DNA of 61,299 nt from Leadbetterella sp. (GTDB taxonomy: Bacteria; Bacteroidota; Bacteroidia; Cytophagales; Spirosomataceae): contig JAHBUH010000005.1 of NCBI GenBank assembly GCA_019638185.1, positions 1 to 61,299 of the forward strand. Direction: 5' to 3'. This document shows positions 17,246-27,246 of this stretch, one piece after another. Positions within the stretch are counted from its first letter, which is position 1, and every line of letters begins with the position of its first letter. The notes under the pieces are model-generated. The model saw nothing but the letters and a program-made list of their open reading frames with translations, was not told where the DNA came from and did no database searches. The position numbers and the translations under genes are program-made.

Positions 17246-17758
17246 CTATTCTTCCGCATCAAAGGCTTTTAAAACTTCTGCCAGGGGCTTCATTTTTTCC
17301 GTGATCACCGGTTGGGGCTCTTCCAGCTCAGTGTCTTCTTCATACGGGATCACATCCAGGATTTTGGTGGCTCCGATGTCCGTAATGATATAATCCTGAA
17401 CCGTGCCCAGCTTGCTCTCCAGGATGATGTAGGCATCTTTAATGGTGTGCGCATTGAGAAGGAAAGTGTAAGGCACTTTCTTTTCCCGCTGGCTTTTCTC
17501 GTCAAATACAATATAGGAAACCTTGCATTTAAACCAGATCTCCGAGCTGTTTTCCTCAAAATATACCTCGTTCAGCTTCATTTTGGTGAGTCCTGTCAGC
17601 TGGAAGTCGGGGACTTCCGCCGCCAGATGCTGATAGGCCCGTGCTTCCGCGTCCGTATAGGATACCGCATCAAACAGGTATACCTGGCCTACGTTTCTCG
17701 CCACTCCTTTTTCATCTTCCTGTACAAATTTAATTTTTGCCTGAAACCAGGTTGCCAT
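17246..17758 (-). CDS. DUF4494 family protein
   Basis: A 170-residue cytosolic protein of a Bacteroidota-restricted family with no known function. The N-terminal WFQAKIKFVQEDEKG and YTDAEARAYQHL segments are characteristic. There is no signal peptide or membrane helix, and the C-terminal 35 residues are acidic. It lies 12 bases downstream of the sugar-kinase gene and probably shares a transcript with it and the glycerate kinase gene. Confidence 0.82.
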   Translation of the reverse strand: MATWFQAKIKFVQEDEKGVARNVGQVYLFDAVSYTDAEARAYQHLAAEVPDFQLTGLTKMKLNEVYFEENSSEIWFKCKVSYIVFDEKSQREKKVPYTFLLNAHTIKDAYIILESKLGTVQDYIITDIGATKILDVIPYEEDTELEEPQPVITEKMKPLAEVLKAFDAEE

Positions 17759-17770
17759 ACGTATGTTGTT

Positions 17771-18676
17771 TTAATTTCTTACTAATTCTGTTGCTCCGAA
17801 AACCCCCGCGCTGTCTCCCAGTTTGGGTTTGAGGAAGAGGGTTTCCACTTTTCCGTTGTTAAAAATGTGTGCTTTCAGTTTTTCGGGCACATCGGTGTAA
17901 AGCTCTTCGATGTGGCTTACCCCGCCTCCAAAGACCAGTGCATCAGGGTCCAGCACGTTAATGATATAGCTGATGGCTTTCGCTACTGACTCCGTGAGGT
18001 GTTCTACCGTTTGGGTGGCGTGCACGTCTGTTTTTTCCTTGTGGCGCTGATATACCTCTTTCAGGGGCAGTTTCTGGCCGGAAAGCTTAGCGTAGTATCT
18101 TTCCAGTGCCGGGCCGGCAAAAACCGTCTCGTTACAGCCTCTTTTGCCGCAGTAGCAGGGTTCGCCTTCCGGGTCGAAGGTATTGTGCCCCCATTCCCCG
18201 CCAATGCCGTGGCGGCCGTTCAGCACTTTGCCGTTCACCACCACACCGCCGCCTACGCCCGTACCCAGGATCACACCGAATACCACGTTAGTGTCCAGGT
18301 TTTTGGCTGCGCCTTCGGTGGCTTCAGCCAGCGCAAAGCAGTTGGCGTCATTAGCCAGCGCTATCCGGATCTTAAACAGGTCTTCCAGATCTTTTTTCAG
18401 ATTCCTGCCGTTCAGGGCCGTGGTATTGCAGTTTTTCATGGTCTGGCCACTGGGATCCAGAGCACCTGGGGTACTGAACCCGATGGCCTCCGGGCTCAGG
18501 CCGGTCTTTTCCGAGAGGATGCGGATCACCTTGGCGATCTGCGAAAGAATATGATCATACCCCTGGCTGGCTTCGGTGGGAACCCGTTCCCGGGCCAGGA
18601 TCTCATCGGTTTCGGCATTAATGACAATGCCTTCAATTTTGGTTCCGCCCAGGTCTATACCCCATAGATGTTTCAT
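17771..18676 (-). CDS. ROK family sugar kinase (glucokinase/fructokinase-like)
   Basis: Cytosolic ATP-dependent sugar kinase of about 301 residues. The phosphate motif DLGGTKIEG is at the N-terminus, the second glycine motif is GTGVGGG, and the ROK zinc signature CYCGKRGCNE is intact. The catalytic aspartate lies in LANDANCFA. The ATG at 18676 is chosen because the DLGGT motif follows 7 residues later; the in-frame upstream ATG at 18712 adds 12 residues not found in the family. Probably phosphorylates glucose or a related hexose. Sits between the glycerate kinase and DUF4494 genes. Confidence 0.9.
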   Translation of the reverse strand: MKHLWGIDLGGTKIEGIVINAETDEILARERVPTEASQGYDHILSQIAKVIRILSEKTGLSPEAIGFSTPGALDPSGQTMKNCNTTALNGRNLKKDLEDLFKIRIALANDANCFALAEATEGAAKNLDTNVVFGVILGTGVGGGVVVNGKVLNGRHGIGGEWGHNTFDPEGEPCYCGKRGCNETVFAGPALERYYAKLSGQKLPLKEVYQRHKEKTDVHATQTVEHLTESVAKAISYIINVLDPDALVFGGGVSHIEELYTDVPEKLKAHIFNNGKVETLFLKPKLGDSAGVFGATELVRN

Positions 18677-18722
18677 GTCTGACGAGTTTTTTAAGTGGAC
18701 GAAATTACGCATTAAAGTGATT

Positions 18723-19805
18723 TTACCCGAATTTATTTTCGAGAAACTTTGCCAGTTCCCGGCCCTGCTTCACCATAAGCCTGCGGGCCTGGCGCATGGC
18801 CTCTTCTGCCGGCATACCGCCGGCAGTAAGTGAAAACTGTTCCAGCACCGCCGGGGAGCGGAGCTCCCGTTCGATCCGCCCGGCCACCAGGATAAATTTT
18901 TTCTCCGGGCTTAATGCCAGGATCCGGGAGACCAGCTTTCCGTGCAGGGTCTGGGCATCGATACGCCCCTCGCCCGTCACCACGATATCAGCCCGGCTGA
19001 CCCTGGCGGCCAGGCCGGCTTCTTCAAAAAGCAGGGTGGTGGCCGGAACGATCCTGGCGCCGAGGAAGAGATGAAACCCGCCGGCCAGTCCACCGGCCGC
19101 GCCGGCTCCCGGGATTTCCTGAACGGGCACGTCCGGGAAAAGGGAAGCAATGTTTTTTATCCCCGCCTCCAGCGTTTTCCGCATGGCAGGGGTAGCACCT
19201 TTCTGGCCGGCATAGACGGTGGTTCCTTTTTTTCCGTAAAAGGGATTGGACACGTCAGTGGCTACCCATATTTCCGGGAGATTTAAGTTTTCCGGTCTCT
19301 GAAAAGAGCGGATATCCTTCAGGTTTCCCCCTGCAGGGATGATCTCCCGGCCGTTTTTGTCCAGAAAACGAAAGCCCAGGGCATGCAGGGCGCCCAGGCC
19401 GGCGTCATGGGTAGCTGAGCCGCCGGCAAAGATAATGACCCGGCGGAAGCCCGCGGCTTTCCGGAGGTTTTGCCCCAGGCCGTAAGTGCTGGTGAGCAGC
19501 GGGTTATATTCTTCTTTTTTCAGCAGGGTAAGTCCGCAGGTCACGGCCATTTCCAGGTAGGCGGTGGTCCCGTGGCTAAGGTAGTATCCCTGCACCTTCC
19601 GGCCCAGCGGCCCGGCCGCGGTGAACCGGTGTTTGGTTTTTCCTGCGGCCAGCATTTCCAGTGAGCCTTCGCCGCCATCGGCCACGGTTAACACTTCGGT
19701 AGAAAAGGCCGTGTTTTGTGCCCGGATCCCTTTGGCCAGGCATTCGCCGGCCAGCTTTGAGCTGAGGGAACCTTTGAAGGAGTCGAGCGCCAGGAGTATT
19801 TTCAT
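18723..19805 (-). CDS. Glycerate kinase (GlxK/GarK family)
   Basis: A 360-residue kinase of the bacterial glycerate kinase type 1 family, starting with the diagnostic KILLALDSFKGSLSS. Later signatures include GGSATHDAGLGALHALG and GAGAAGGLAGG. It phosphorylates D-glycerate, normally to 2-phosphoglycerate in this family, feeding glycolysis. No neighbouring glyoxylate or tartronate genes are present; the partner is a sugar kinase gene 46 bases downstream on the same strand. Confidence 0.93.
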   Translation of the reverse strand: MKILLALDSFKGSLSSKLAGECLAKGIRAQNTAFSTEVLTVADGGEGSLEMLAAGKTKHRFTAAGPLGRKVQGYYLSHGTTAYLEMAVTCGLTLLKKEEYNPLLTSTYGLGQNLRKAAGFRRVIIFAGGSATHDAGLGALHALGFRFLDKNGREIIPAGGNLKDIRSFQRPENLNLPEIWVATDVSNPFYGKKGTTVYAGQKGATPAMRKTLEAGIKNIASLFPDVPVQEIPGAGAAGGLAGGFHLFLGARIVPATTLLFEEAGLAARVSRADIVVTGEGRIDAQTLHGKLVSRILALSPEKKFILVAGRIERELRSPAVLEQFSLTAGGMPAEEAMRQARRLMVKQGRELAKFLENKFG

Positions 19806-19932
19806 AAAATAAAAGAATTGACGGTGTGAATTTAAAATAAATAAAAGGTTAAATTTGAAATATTAACCAATCGGACAGAAAGGTTTATCGGAAAGAATAC
19901 CCCGTAAACCCGCTTTTCTGCGTTATAGATTC

Positions 19933-20763
19933 ATGACTGAGAAGAGTTTTTTCCTGGAGGCGTTTGACGGCCGGAAAATGTTTTTTAATCAATGGACAGG
20001 CAATACTCCGGCAAAGGCTAACCTGGTGCTGATCCACGGAATGGGCGAGCACAGCGGACGTTACAGGCACTTTGCGGAATTTTTTACGAAGAGAGGTGTC
20101 AATGTATATGCCGTAGACCTTTTTGGCCACGGCCGTACGGAGGGCCCTAAGGGCCATACGCCTAAAATAGACGATTACCTCTGGCAGGTGGATTTCATAG
20201 TGGGGATGATCCGGCAGCTGGGCCAGCCGCTTTTCATTTACGGGCACAGCATGGGTGGCGGTGTGGTATTGAATTACCTGTTCAAAAGAAACCCGCGGGT
20301 AGCGGGGGTAATTGTTTCGGCACCTTCCATTGAGCCGGGGTTTGTGGTTCCCCGGAGTAAGCTCACCCTGGGCAGGGTAGGCCGGAAACTGTTTCCTTCC
20401 CTGACCCAGCGTAACGGGCTGGACATTAACGGGATTTCACGCGATGCAGCGGTGATCAATGCCTACCAGGCAGACCCTCTGGTGCATGACGTGATCTCCG
20501 CAGAAGTGGGCATGGGCGTACTGGAATGGGGCAGGTGGCTGGTAAACCTGCAGCGTGATGCCGTGGCGGTCTCCCTGCTGCTGATGCACGGTGACGAAGA
20601 CACGGTGACCAGCTACCCGGCCAGTGAGAAGTTTGCGGCTAAGTTCCTGAGTGGAGACGTCACCTTTAAGGCGTGGAAAGGCTTCTTCCATGAACTGCAC
20701 AATGAGCCCGAAAAGGAGGAAGTGTTCCGTTATGTACTGAGGTGGATGATGGCCCGGCTGTAA
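19933..20763 (+). CDS. Alpha/beta hydrolase, monoacylglycerol lipase/lysophospholipase-like
   Basis: A 276-residue serine hydrolase. The oxyanion segment is LIHGMGEHSGRY, the nucleophile elbow is GHSMGGG, the acid lies in MHGDEDTVT and the terminal histidine in FFHELHNEP. The HGMGEHSGRY pattern and overall size match the Hydrolase_4 (monoglyceride lipase, PldB-like) group. No signal peptide, so cytosolic or membrane-associated. Monocistronic as far as can be seen. Confidence 0.87.
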   Translation: MTEKSFFLEAFDGRKMFFNQWTGNTPAKANLVLIHGMGEHSGRYRHFAEFFTKRGVNVYAVDLFGHGRTEGPKGHTPKIDDYLWQVDFIVGMIRQLGQPLFIYGHSMGGGVVLNYLFKRNPRVAGVIVSAPSIEPGFVVPRSKLTLGRVGRKLFPSLTQRNGLDINGISRDAAVINAYQADPLVHDVISAEVGMGVLEWGRWLVNLQRDAVAVSLLLMHGDEDTVTSYPASEKFAAKFLSGDVTFKAWKGFFHELHNEPEKEEVFRYVLRWMMARL

Positions 20764-20866
20764 ACCGGGTATAATTTCAAGATCATTTTGAACTTTTGTT
20801 TTCTTTGCCCCGGTGTTTTACGCACGGGGAAAAGAAATTTCCTACATTTCGGAAAAATGCAGGGGT

Positions 20867-21742
20867 GTGTCTCTTAAAAAACAATCGTTGATTATCCTGT
20901 TTATACTGGCGGTGGCCTGGGGGCTGTCGTTTTTGTTTATAAAAAAGCTGACGACGGCTTTTTCAGGTATTGAGATCGGGGCAGGGCGGATTTTTGTAGC
21001 AGCCCTTTTCCTCACCCCCTGGGCTATCCGGAACCGGGCTGATTTTCCCCGGAATAAGTCGCTCCCCATCATCATTTCCGGGCTTTTGGGCTACCTGTTG
21101 CCCGCCATGGTTTTCGGTACGGCAGGCAGCCGCATCAGCAGTTCGCTTTCGGGTACGCTGAATGCCGTTACTCCCATTTTTGTGCTCCTGGTAGGCTGGA
21201 TCTTTTTCCGGAAGCATATTTACCGATACCAGTTCATCGGGATCTTTCTCGGGTTTATAGGCAGCCTGCTGCTGATCTCCGGCGGGGAGGGTTTTTCCCT
21301 TGACCTGAGTAATCCGTATGCCCTGCTAGTGCTGGTGGCCACTTTTATGTACGGGGTAAATACCAATATCCTGAGCTATCACCTTGCGGAAGTACGGCCC
21401 ATTGTGATCAGCTCTTTTTCCGTGGGCCTGATGGGGATACCCGCGCTGATTCTACTGGCTTTTACTGATTTTTTTTACAAGATATTCCTGCCCGGTAACG
21501 GGATATATATTCTTTATTTCCTGATCCTGGGCGTGATAAATTCCGGCCTGGCGGCCATCCTGTATAATTACCTGCTCAAGATCACCACCCCCATTTTTGC
21601 CTCTTCGGTGACTTACCTGATCCCGGTGGTGGCTATTGTGGCCGGTGTGCTGGACGGCGAAAAAGTAGGGGCTATGCACCTGGCCGGAATGGCCATCATC
21701 CTGTTCAGTATTTTCATCCTGAACAAGAAGGTTTCGAAGTAG
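20867..21742 (+). CDS. EamA/DMT family transporter
   Basis: A polytopic inner-membrane protein of about 291 residues with ten predicted helices in two EamA repeats, the first beginning LIILFILAVAWGLSFLFIKK. This superfamily exports or exchanges small metabolites; the substrate is not predictable. The start is uncertain: the GTG at 20867 lies just before the first helix, and another in-frame GTG exists at 20813. A near-consensus -7 box (TACATTTC, 20843-20850) between them favours the later start. Confidence 0.85.
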   Translation: MSLKKQSLIILFILAVAWGLSFLFIKKLTTAFSGIEIGAGRIFVAALFLTPWAIRNRADFPRNKSLPIIISGLLGYLLPAMVFGTAGSRISSSLSGTLNAVTPIFVLLVGWIFFRKHIYRYQFIGIFLGFIGSLLLISGGEGFSLDLSNPYALLVLVATFMYGVNTNILSYHLAEVRPIVISSFSVGLMGIPALILLAFTDFFYKIFLPGNGIYILYFLILGVINSGLAAILYNYLLKITTPIFASSVTYLIPVVAIVAGVLDGEKVGAMHLAGMAIILFSIFILNKKVSK

Positions 21743-21792
21743 TCTTTTTATTTGGAGATTTAGAAATTATCTTTGTCAAAAAATAAAGTTTC

Positions 21793-22503
21793 ATGTCTCT
21801 GAAATACAAAAGAATACTCCTGAAATTAAGCGGTGAGGCGCTGAACGGGGGAGATAAAAGCCAGATCATTAATCCAGATATTTTAGAAACCTACGCCAAA
21901 GAAGTAGGTGAAGTAGTAAAAGCCGGCTGTGAAGTGGCTATTGTGATCGGAGGCGGGAATATTTTCAGAGGTGCGGCCTCTAAATCGGGCATAGACCGCT
22001 CCCAGGGCGACTACATGGGTATGCTGGCCACCGTCATTAACGGTATGGCCATCCAGAGCGCCATGGAAGCTGAAGGCCTGAAAACCCGGCTGCTTTCCGC
22101 CATTAAAATGGAGCAGGTAGCTGAACCTTTCATCCGCAGAAGGGCCATTCGCCACCTGGAAAAAGGACGTGTGGTGATCTTTGGGGCGGGTACCGGTAAC
22201 CCTTATTTTTCTACCGACTCAGGCGGTGCACTGCGGGCCATTGAGATCGGGGCACAGATCCTGCTGAAAGGAACCAGCGTAGACGGCGTGTATAGCGATG
22301 ATCCCCGAAAGAACCCGGAAGCCGTGAAATTTGAGAGCATCGGGTTTGACGAGGTGATCGCCAAAGGCTTAAAAGTAATGGATATGACCGCTTTTACGTT
22401 ATGTAAGGAAAATAAGCTTCCCATCATTGTATTTGATATGAACCAGCCGGGAAACCTGCTGAAAGTGGTGAAAGGCGAGGCCATCGGTACGGTGGTGAAT
22501 TAA
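21793..22503 (+). CDS. pyrH: UMP kinase
   Basis: Converts UMP to UDP in pyrimidine nucleotide synthesis. The 236-residue protein shows the amino-acid-kinase fold with LLKLSGEAL at the N-terminus, [11 protein letters not shown] and the [10 protein letters not shown] motif that defines bacterial UMP kinase. A perfect -7 box TATCTTTG is at 21768-21775. Followed after 31 bases by frr, a classic pairing. Confidence 0.96.
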   Translation: MSLKYKRILLKLSGEALNGGDKSQIINPDILETYAKEVGEVVKAGCEVAIVIGGGNIFRGAASKSGIDRSQGDYMGMLATVINGMAIQSAMEAEGLKTRLLSAIKMEQVAEPFIRRRAIRHLEKGRVVIFGAGTGNPYFSTDSGGALRAIEIGAQILLKGTSVDGVYSDDPRKNPEAVKFESIGFDEVIAKGLKVMDMTAFTLCKENKLPIIVFDMNQPGNLLKVVKGEAIGTVVN

Positions 22504-22534
22504 TTAAGATACACTTAACAGTTTAAAAAAGAAT

Positions 22535-23095
22535 ATGGAGGAAATTGATTTAATTCTTGACATGGCCCAGGAGGGAATGGATCGGGCCATGAAGCACACA
22601 CAGATAGAGTTAACCAAGATTAGGGCAGGTAAAGCCAGTGTAAACATGCTGGACGGGATACAGGTGGAATATTACGGGGTGATGTCACCCTTATCCCAGG
22701 TATCTTCCATTACCACGCCCGATGCCCGTACCATTCAGATCAAACCTTTCGAAAGAAAGATCATTTCGGATATCGAAAGGGCTATTATTAATTCGAATGT
22801 AGGTTTAAACCCGGCTAATGACGGGGAGACCATCCGGCTGAATGTACCGCCCCTGACCGAAGAGCGCCGGCGTGAGCTGGTGAAACGGGTAAAGTCAGAG
22901 GTAGAAGTGGCCAAGGTAAACGTTCGGAAAGTACGGCAGGAAATGAACGATGACCTGAAGAAGCTGAAGAACGACGGCGTTTCAGAAGATGCCATCAAAG
23001 GCGGCGAAGAGCGGGTTCAGAAGCTGACTAACCAGTTTATTGAAAAAATAGAGCAGATGATGGTGGCTAAAGAAGCCGATATCATGCAGGTTTAG
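22535..23095 (+). CDS. frr: Ribosome recycling factor
   Basis: Splits post-termination ribosomes together with EF-G. At 186 residues it has the normal length and the conserved KIRAGKAS, VEYYGVMSPLSQVSSI and INSNVGLNPANDGETIRL segments, ending in a long helical domain rich in charged residues. Co-transcribed with pyrH and ended by the strong terminator at 23112. Confidence 0.97.
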   Translation: MEEIDLILDMAQEGMDRAMKHTQIELTKIRAGKASVNMLDGIQVEYYGVMSPLSQVSSITTPDARTIQIKPFERKIISDIERAIINSNVGLNPANDGETIRLNVPPLTEERRRELVKRVKSEVEVAKVNVRKVRQEMNDDLKKLKNDGVSEDAIKGGEERVQKLTNQFIEKIEQMMVAKEADIMQV

Positions 23096-23111
23096 GCCCT
23101 GAAGAGTATAT

Positions 23112-23150
23112 AAAAAAGAGGGAGGTTCCGATGGAGCCTCCCTCTTTTTT
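23112..23150. terminator. Bidirectional terminator between frr and the TonB receptor gene
   Basis: Arms aaaaaagagggagg (23112-23125) and cctccctctttttt (23137-23150) pair perfectly, with T-runs on both strands. Serves the pyrH-frr transcript and the convergent receptor gene. Confidence 0.92.
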
Positions 23151-23166
23151 TTGGTACCTGTCCGGA

Positions 23167-25788
23167 TTAATTCTCCTCGTCGCCTCCTTTGGTGTCATCG
23201 TTATTGATGCCTCTTTTCTTGGATTGTACAAAGCGCATATTACCCATCTTATAGGTAAAGGTCAGCCGGATGTTCTGGTTGTACATATAGCTCGTGCTGT
23301 TAGAGATAAACTGGCTGGTGGCCGAGTTATTCTTCATTTTGATGCCTCCGAAGAAGTTATCCGCACCCAGTCCTATGCTGGCGTCTTTGTTAATGTCATA
23401 CCGGACTGCCAGGGAGTAGTTAGGTACGGCAGCACTTTCTCCCTGGAGGGACACACGCTTACCTCTCCAGCCTCCGTTAGCCTGCATAGACCATTTATCA
23501 GCCAGCTTCAGGTTAGTAGATAAGCGGGCACTCACTACCACACCGTCAGTGGTTCTGTTTACCATTCGGCCGTCTTTAAACTCTTTCCCTGCAATATTCA
23601 CATAATACATGTCAAAATTAGTGGTAAAAGACCATTTAGAGGTTACGCCGATGTTCCCGAAGAAGTTTCCACCCAGGGTGGTTTCTTTACCAATGTTCTC
23701 AAAGGTGGTTACAATAGCCGAAGGATCCAGGTTTTGCAGCTCCGGGATGGCCGGGTAGCGGGTGGCGGCATCTTCTGCCGTCATACTCACCCGGGTGATG
23801 TTATTCCCGGAATACCTGCCAAAGGTAGACAGGGTCAGGTAGGTCCTGCGGCCTATGGATTTGCTCACGCTCAACTCCACGTTATGGGTCTTCTCGGGTA
23901 CCAGGTCTTTTGTACCCATGCTGATGTTCAGCGGATCCGCGATATTGACGTTAGGGTTTACCTGCCTTAAGCCGGGCCGCTGGATACGGTAGTTATAAGA
24001 CAGTTTGGTGGTATACGTACCGAAAGGTCTGGAAATGTTTAAGCTGGGCACAAATACCGGGTACTGGTCCTTGAAGTATTGCCGTACCGGTATATCTGAT
24101 CCTACCTGGTTAATGGTCTGGGTGGCGTCCAGGGTAGTGTATTCAAAACGCCCGCCGGCTTTCAGGGTCAGCTTATTGGCCGTAGAGTAGGTATATGCGG
24201 CATACGCAGCGTAAATGCTCTGGTTATATTTCAGCCCGCCACCCGGATTTTTAGGGTCTTCGGGCAGGTTATCGAAATTATCCCGGTCCTGGCTGACCAA
24301 AGAGTCTTTCAGCAGGTAAAGGTAGCGGCTGTCAATGGTCCGCGTCAGGGTTTTGGCGCCCACTTCCAGCTGCTGGTTTTTCCCGATAGATTTCAGGAAA
24401 TCACTCTGAAAGGCCATTTCACCGTTCAGGTTATCGTTATCGTTCCACTGCTTCTTGAAAACGGTATTGCCATTCAGGAAGTTGGTATAGTTATCGGTCT
24501 TGTCCTTGCTCTGGCTATACATGGCGGAAATAGACCACTCCGTTCCGGGCTGGAATATCTTGACATAATCCAGGGTGTAGTCTATGGAAAGGCCCTGGTT
24601 AATGGCATCCTGGTCACGCAGCTCTTTCCGCAGGAGGGTCTGGGCGTTCGTGAGAGAATCGCGACCGAAATAATTAAAATTCTGGTCGTTAAACCGGTTA
24701 AAGGCACGGTTACCGATAGCTACCCCGCCGTAAAGGGTCTGGCCGTTACCCAGGTCATAGTCAAAACCGATGTTATATCTTCCAAACATGCCGTTTGTCC
24801 GGCCGTTAGCCAGCTGGTCGGTCCGTAAACCGGTGACCAGGTTTTCGTTGAAACTTTCGTTTTTCGACTTGTTATAGCTCATCCGGCCGAAGCCCCCGAA
24901 GGAGATGCCCAGCTTTCCGGTACGGTAATTCCCGTTAAAACCCAGGTTAGAGGCCCGGTTACCCAGGCCGCCGTTCAGGTTCAGGTTAAGCCCCTGCAGC
25001 GTAGATTTCTTGGTAATGATGTTAATGATACCGGCGGTACCTTCGGCATCGTAACGGGCGGAAGGAGAGGTGATCACCTCTACCGACTTGATCAGTTCCG
25101 AGGGGATCATCTTCAGGGCATCCGCAATACTGGACGCCACGATGGTAGACGGCTTGTTATTGATCAGTACCTGTATGTTTTCACTTCCGCGGAGGGAAAC
25201 GTTTCCGTCCAGGTCCACACTTAGCATGGGCACGTTTTTCAGGACGTCAGAGGCGTTACCCCCGGCGGCGCTCAAATCTCTTTCGGCATTATAGACCAGT
25301 CGGTCTACTTTTTCCTCAATAACCGGCTTTTCACCGGTGACCACCACACTTGCCAGCGCTATGCTGCTGGATTTCAGCTTAATGACACCCATGTCTACAT
25401 CTTTGCCTTTTTCCACCTTGATGCCTTCTACTTTTTTGGTTTCGTAACCTACAAAAGAGATGGTCAGGCGGTAGGTGCCTTCTGCCACGCGCTTCAGCTC
25501 AAATTTTCCTTTATCATCTGCCATGGTGCCGTCAATGGCCTTACCGGTGGTAGCATCGATCAGGGCCACACTGGCAAATTCCACGGCGGTGGTCAGCTCT
25601 TCGTCTACAATGTTACCGCTGATTTTAGAATTGCCTTTAGGAGTCACATCCAGGTTCAGCTCCTGGTTTTGCTGGCGGTTAGGCGGTACCCTTTCCTGGT
25701 TTCTTCCTCCGCCACCCGGAGGGCCCCATTGGGCAAAGGTGGATGTACTTATTAAAAGGGCAATAAGAATATGAATTTTCCGAGACAT
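23167..25788 (-). CDS. TonB-dependent outer-membrane receptor (outer membrane beta-barrel family)
   Basis: An 873-residue outer-membrane receptor. A signal peptide (cleavage after TSTFA) is followed by a Gly/Arg/Gln-rich linker, a carboxypeptidase-regulatory-like beta domain (SGNIVDEELTTAVEFASVAL), a plug domain with SLRGSENIQVLINNKPS, then a long barrel of the OMP_b-brl_3 type ending in a conserved strand and a hydrophilic tail. No SusD-like partner or TonB box-proximal regulator is adjacent, so this is not a polysaccharide-utilisation pair; the ligand is unknown. Stands alone between two unrelated operons. Confidence 0.9.
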   Translation of the reverse strand: MSRKIHILIALLISTSTFAQWGPPGGGGRNQERVPPNRQQNQELNLDVTPKGNSKISGNIVDEELTTAVEFASVALIDATTGKAIDGTMADDKGKFELKRVAEGTYRLTISFVGYETKKVEGIKVEKGKDVDMGVIKLKSSSIALASVVVTGEKPVIEEKVDRLVYNAERDLSAAGGNASDVLKNVPMLSVDLDGNVSLRGSENIQVLINNKPSTIVASSIADALKMIPSELIKSVEVITSPSARYDAEGTAGIINIITKKSTLQGLNLNLNGGLGNRASNLGFNGNYRTGKLGISFGGFGRMSYNKSKNESFNENLVTGLRTDQLANGRTNGMFGRYNIGFDYDLGNGQTLYGGVAIGNRAFNRFNDQNFNYFGRDSLTNAQTLLRKELRDQDAINQGLSIDYTLDYVKIFQPGTEWSISAMYSQSKDKTDNYTNFLNGNTVFKKQWNDNDNLNGEMAFQSDFLKSIGKNQQLEVGAKTLTRTIDSRYLYLLKDSLVSQDRDNFDNLPEDPKNPGGGLKYNQSIYAAYAAYTYSTANKLTLKAGGRFEYTTLDATQTINQVGSDIPVRQYFKDQYPVFVPSLNISRPFGTYTTKLSYNYRIQRPGLRQVNPNVNIADPLNISMGTKDLVPEKTHNVELSVSKSIGRRTYLTLSTFGRYSGNNITRVSMTAEDAATRYPAIPELQNLDPSAIVTTFENIGKETTLGGNFFGNIGVTSKWSFTTNFDMYYVNIAGKEFKDGRMVNRTTDGVVVSARLSTNLKLADKWSMQANGGWRGKRVSLQGESAAVPNYSLAVRYDINKDASIGLGADNFFGGIKMKNNSATSQFISNSTSYMYNQNIRLTFTYKMGNMRFVQSKKRGINNDDTKGGDEEN

Positions 25789-25909
25789 GATAGTTTAATC
25801 GCTTAATTTCCAAGAAATTTGACACAAAATAAGCATGCAGGTTTATTTAAAAGCTTGTCAGATAGACCAAACCTGCTATTAAAGCGACCAACCCTAAGGT
25901 TTTAATGAC

Positions 25910-27112
25910 TCAGCGGAACTGGATGGCCAGGGATAGAATGTGGGCCTTTAAACCGGTGGACCGGGTGTAATATCCGTATCGTAATTCCATTGATTTCCAA
26001 CTGTTTATTCCCATGATACCACCGGGGGTGGAAAACCGGAATCCCAAACCGGCAAAATGGCTGGAAAATTTGGACAAATCAAAGTCGCTAGTGTAATAAT
26101 CTGCGTTAGGAAGACTTTCCCCGTAAGCCGCAAAATGCTTTGTGCCGCTCTGTGAATTGAAGCGGTAATGCGGCGTAACCGAAAAGAAGGGGTTGACTTT
26201 CACTACCGTTTCCAGGCTGGCGGTATGAGCGGTCAGGCCCCAGTCATCCGCATAAAAGCGGTAGAAGCTGCGCAGTACCAGCCGGTCGGCCGGAAAGTAG
26301 CTGGCCCTTATGCTGGCAGGCAGTTTCAGCCTTTTGCCCGGTAGTTTCTCCACCCGGAGGGAGTTGTCATTGAAATACACCCGGTGAAAGGGCGTGCTGA
26401 GCAGGCCTTCCTGGTAAGAAGGGTCCAGCATAAACATCAGCTGAAGGCCGGAATTCACCACCTGTGAATACCCCAGGCTGAGGTTATAGGAATTTCGGGG
26501 CTTATAGGGAATACCGTCTGAGTCTTCCCGGGCACCTGTAGGATAGCCTTCCGGGCGCAGCTCGGCTGGCAGGATCACCTTCCAGGTATCAAAAAACAGG
26601 TTCAGTTTAGCGGTAAACTCGGCGTTATGGTCACGGGAGGTTTTGGTATAAAATACACCGCCGCCGTACGATTTATAGTCAAATTCCGTAGAATAAGCGG
26701 CGTTAAGACCGAAGGTGTTCCCCGTTTTTTCATTCTTCCGGCTCCAGAGCAGGGAAGGGTAGAAGTGCTCATCGGTACGCGAAGCGGAAGAAACGGTTTC
26801 CGGGTCTACCTGGTCAGAAGAAGCCGAGGTATATTTCTCCACCGCCGCATCCAGGGTAAAGGTATTTTTCCGGCTTTTCCGGTCCAGGAGTGAGAACGTA
26901 ATATTAAAGCCCGCGGCCAGGTCAGTCAGCTTTTCTGATCCCGTGCCCCCGGTCACGGCCGCATTATTCCCGTTCTGAGAGTAATAAGATGAAACAAAAT
27001 TCGCCTCCTCAAAAGTAAGCTTCCGGGTAACGGAATCCGCCGCCACCTGCGCTTTCAGGGAGGTGGTCCAGAGGAAGGCAAGAAGCCCGGCCGATAGTAC
27101 AAGTTTTTTCAT
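25910..27112 (-). CDS. DUF3570 family outer-membrane protein
   Basis: A 400-residue exported protein with signal peptide (cleavage after SLKA). The remainder alternates hydrophobic and polar residues as in a beta barrel and ends in a phenylalanine-containing strand (LSLAIQFR). Matches the DUF3570 family, which is regularly found next to DUF4266 lipoproteins and ApbE flavin transferases. Here the DUF4266 gene is 262 bases upstream on the same strand, separated by a palindromic repeat. Probably the outer-membrane component of a redox system; the function is not proven. Confidence 0.82.
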   Translation of the reverse strand: MKKLVLSAGLLAFLWTTSLKAQVAADSVTRKLTFEEANFVSSYYSQNGNNAAVTGGTGSEKLTDLAAGFNITFSLLDRKSRKNTFTLDAAVEKYTSASSDQVDPETVSSASRTDEHFYPSLLWSRKNEKTGNTFGLNAAYSTEFDYKSYGGGVFYTKTSRDHNAEFTAKLNLFFDTWKVILPAELRPEGYPTGAREDSDGIPYKPRNSYNLSLGYSQVVNSGLQLMFMLDPSYQEGLLSTPFHRVYFNDNSLRVEKLPGKRLKLPASIRASYFPADRLVLRSFYRFYADDWGLTAHTASLETVVKVNPFFSVTPHYRFNSQSGTKHFAAYGESLPNADYYTSDFDLSKFSSHFAGLGFRFSTPGGIMGINSWKSMELRYGYYTRSTGLKAHILSLAIQFR

Positions 27113-27246
27113 GTTTTAAATTTTAGCTGTTAGCCTTTAGCTATTAGATTTTTATTCATAACCAATGGCATGCCTCGCCTGGTGTTCTGTGCATTTCATA
27201 ACTATTTCACTCACATTTAATTCCATTAGCGGTATTTATGGCCCGG

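Noticed and set aside
23167-25788. The TonB receptor as part of a polysaccharide-utilisation locus.
   Set aside because: There is no SusD-like gene, glycoside hydrolase or hybrid regulator next to it.
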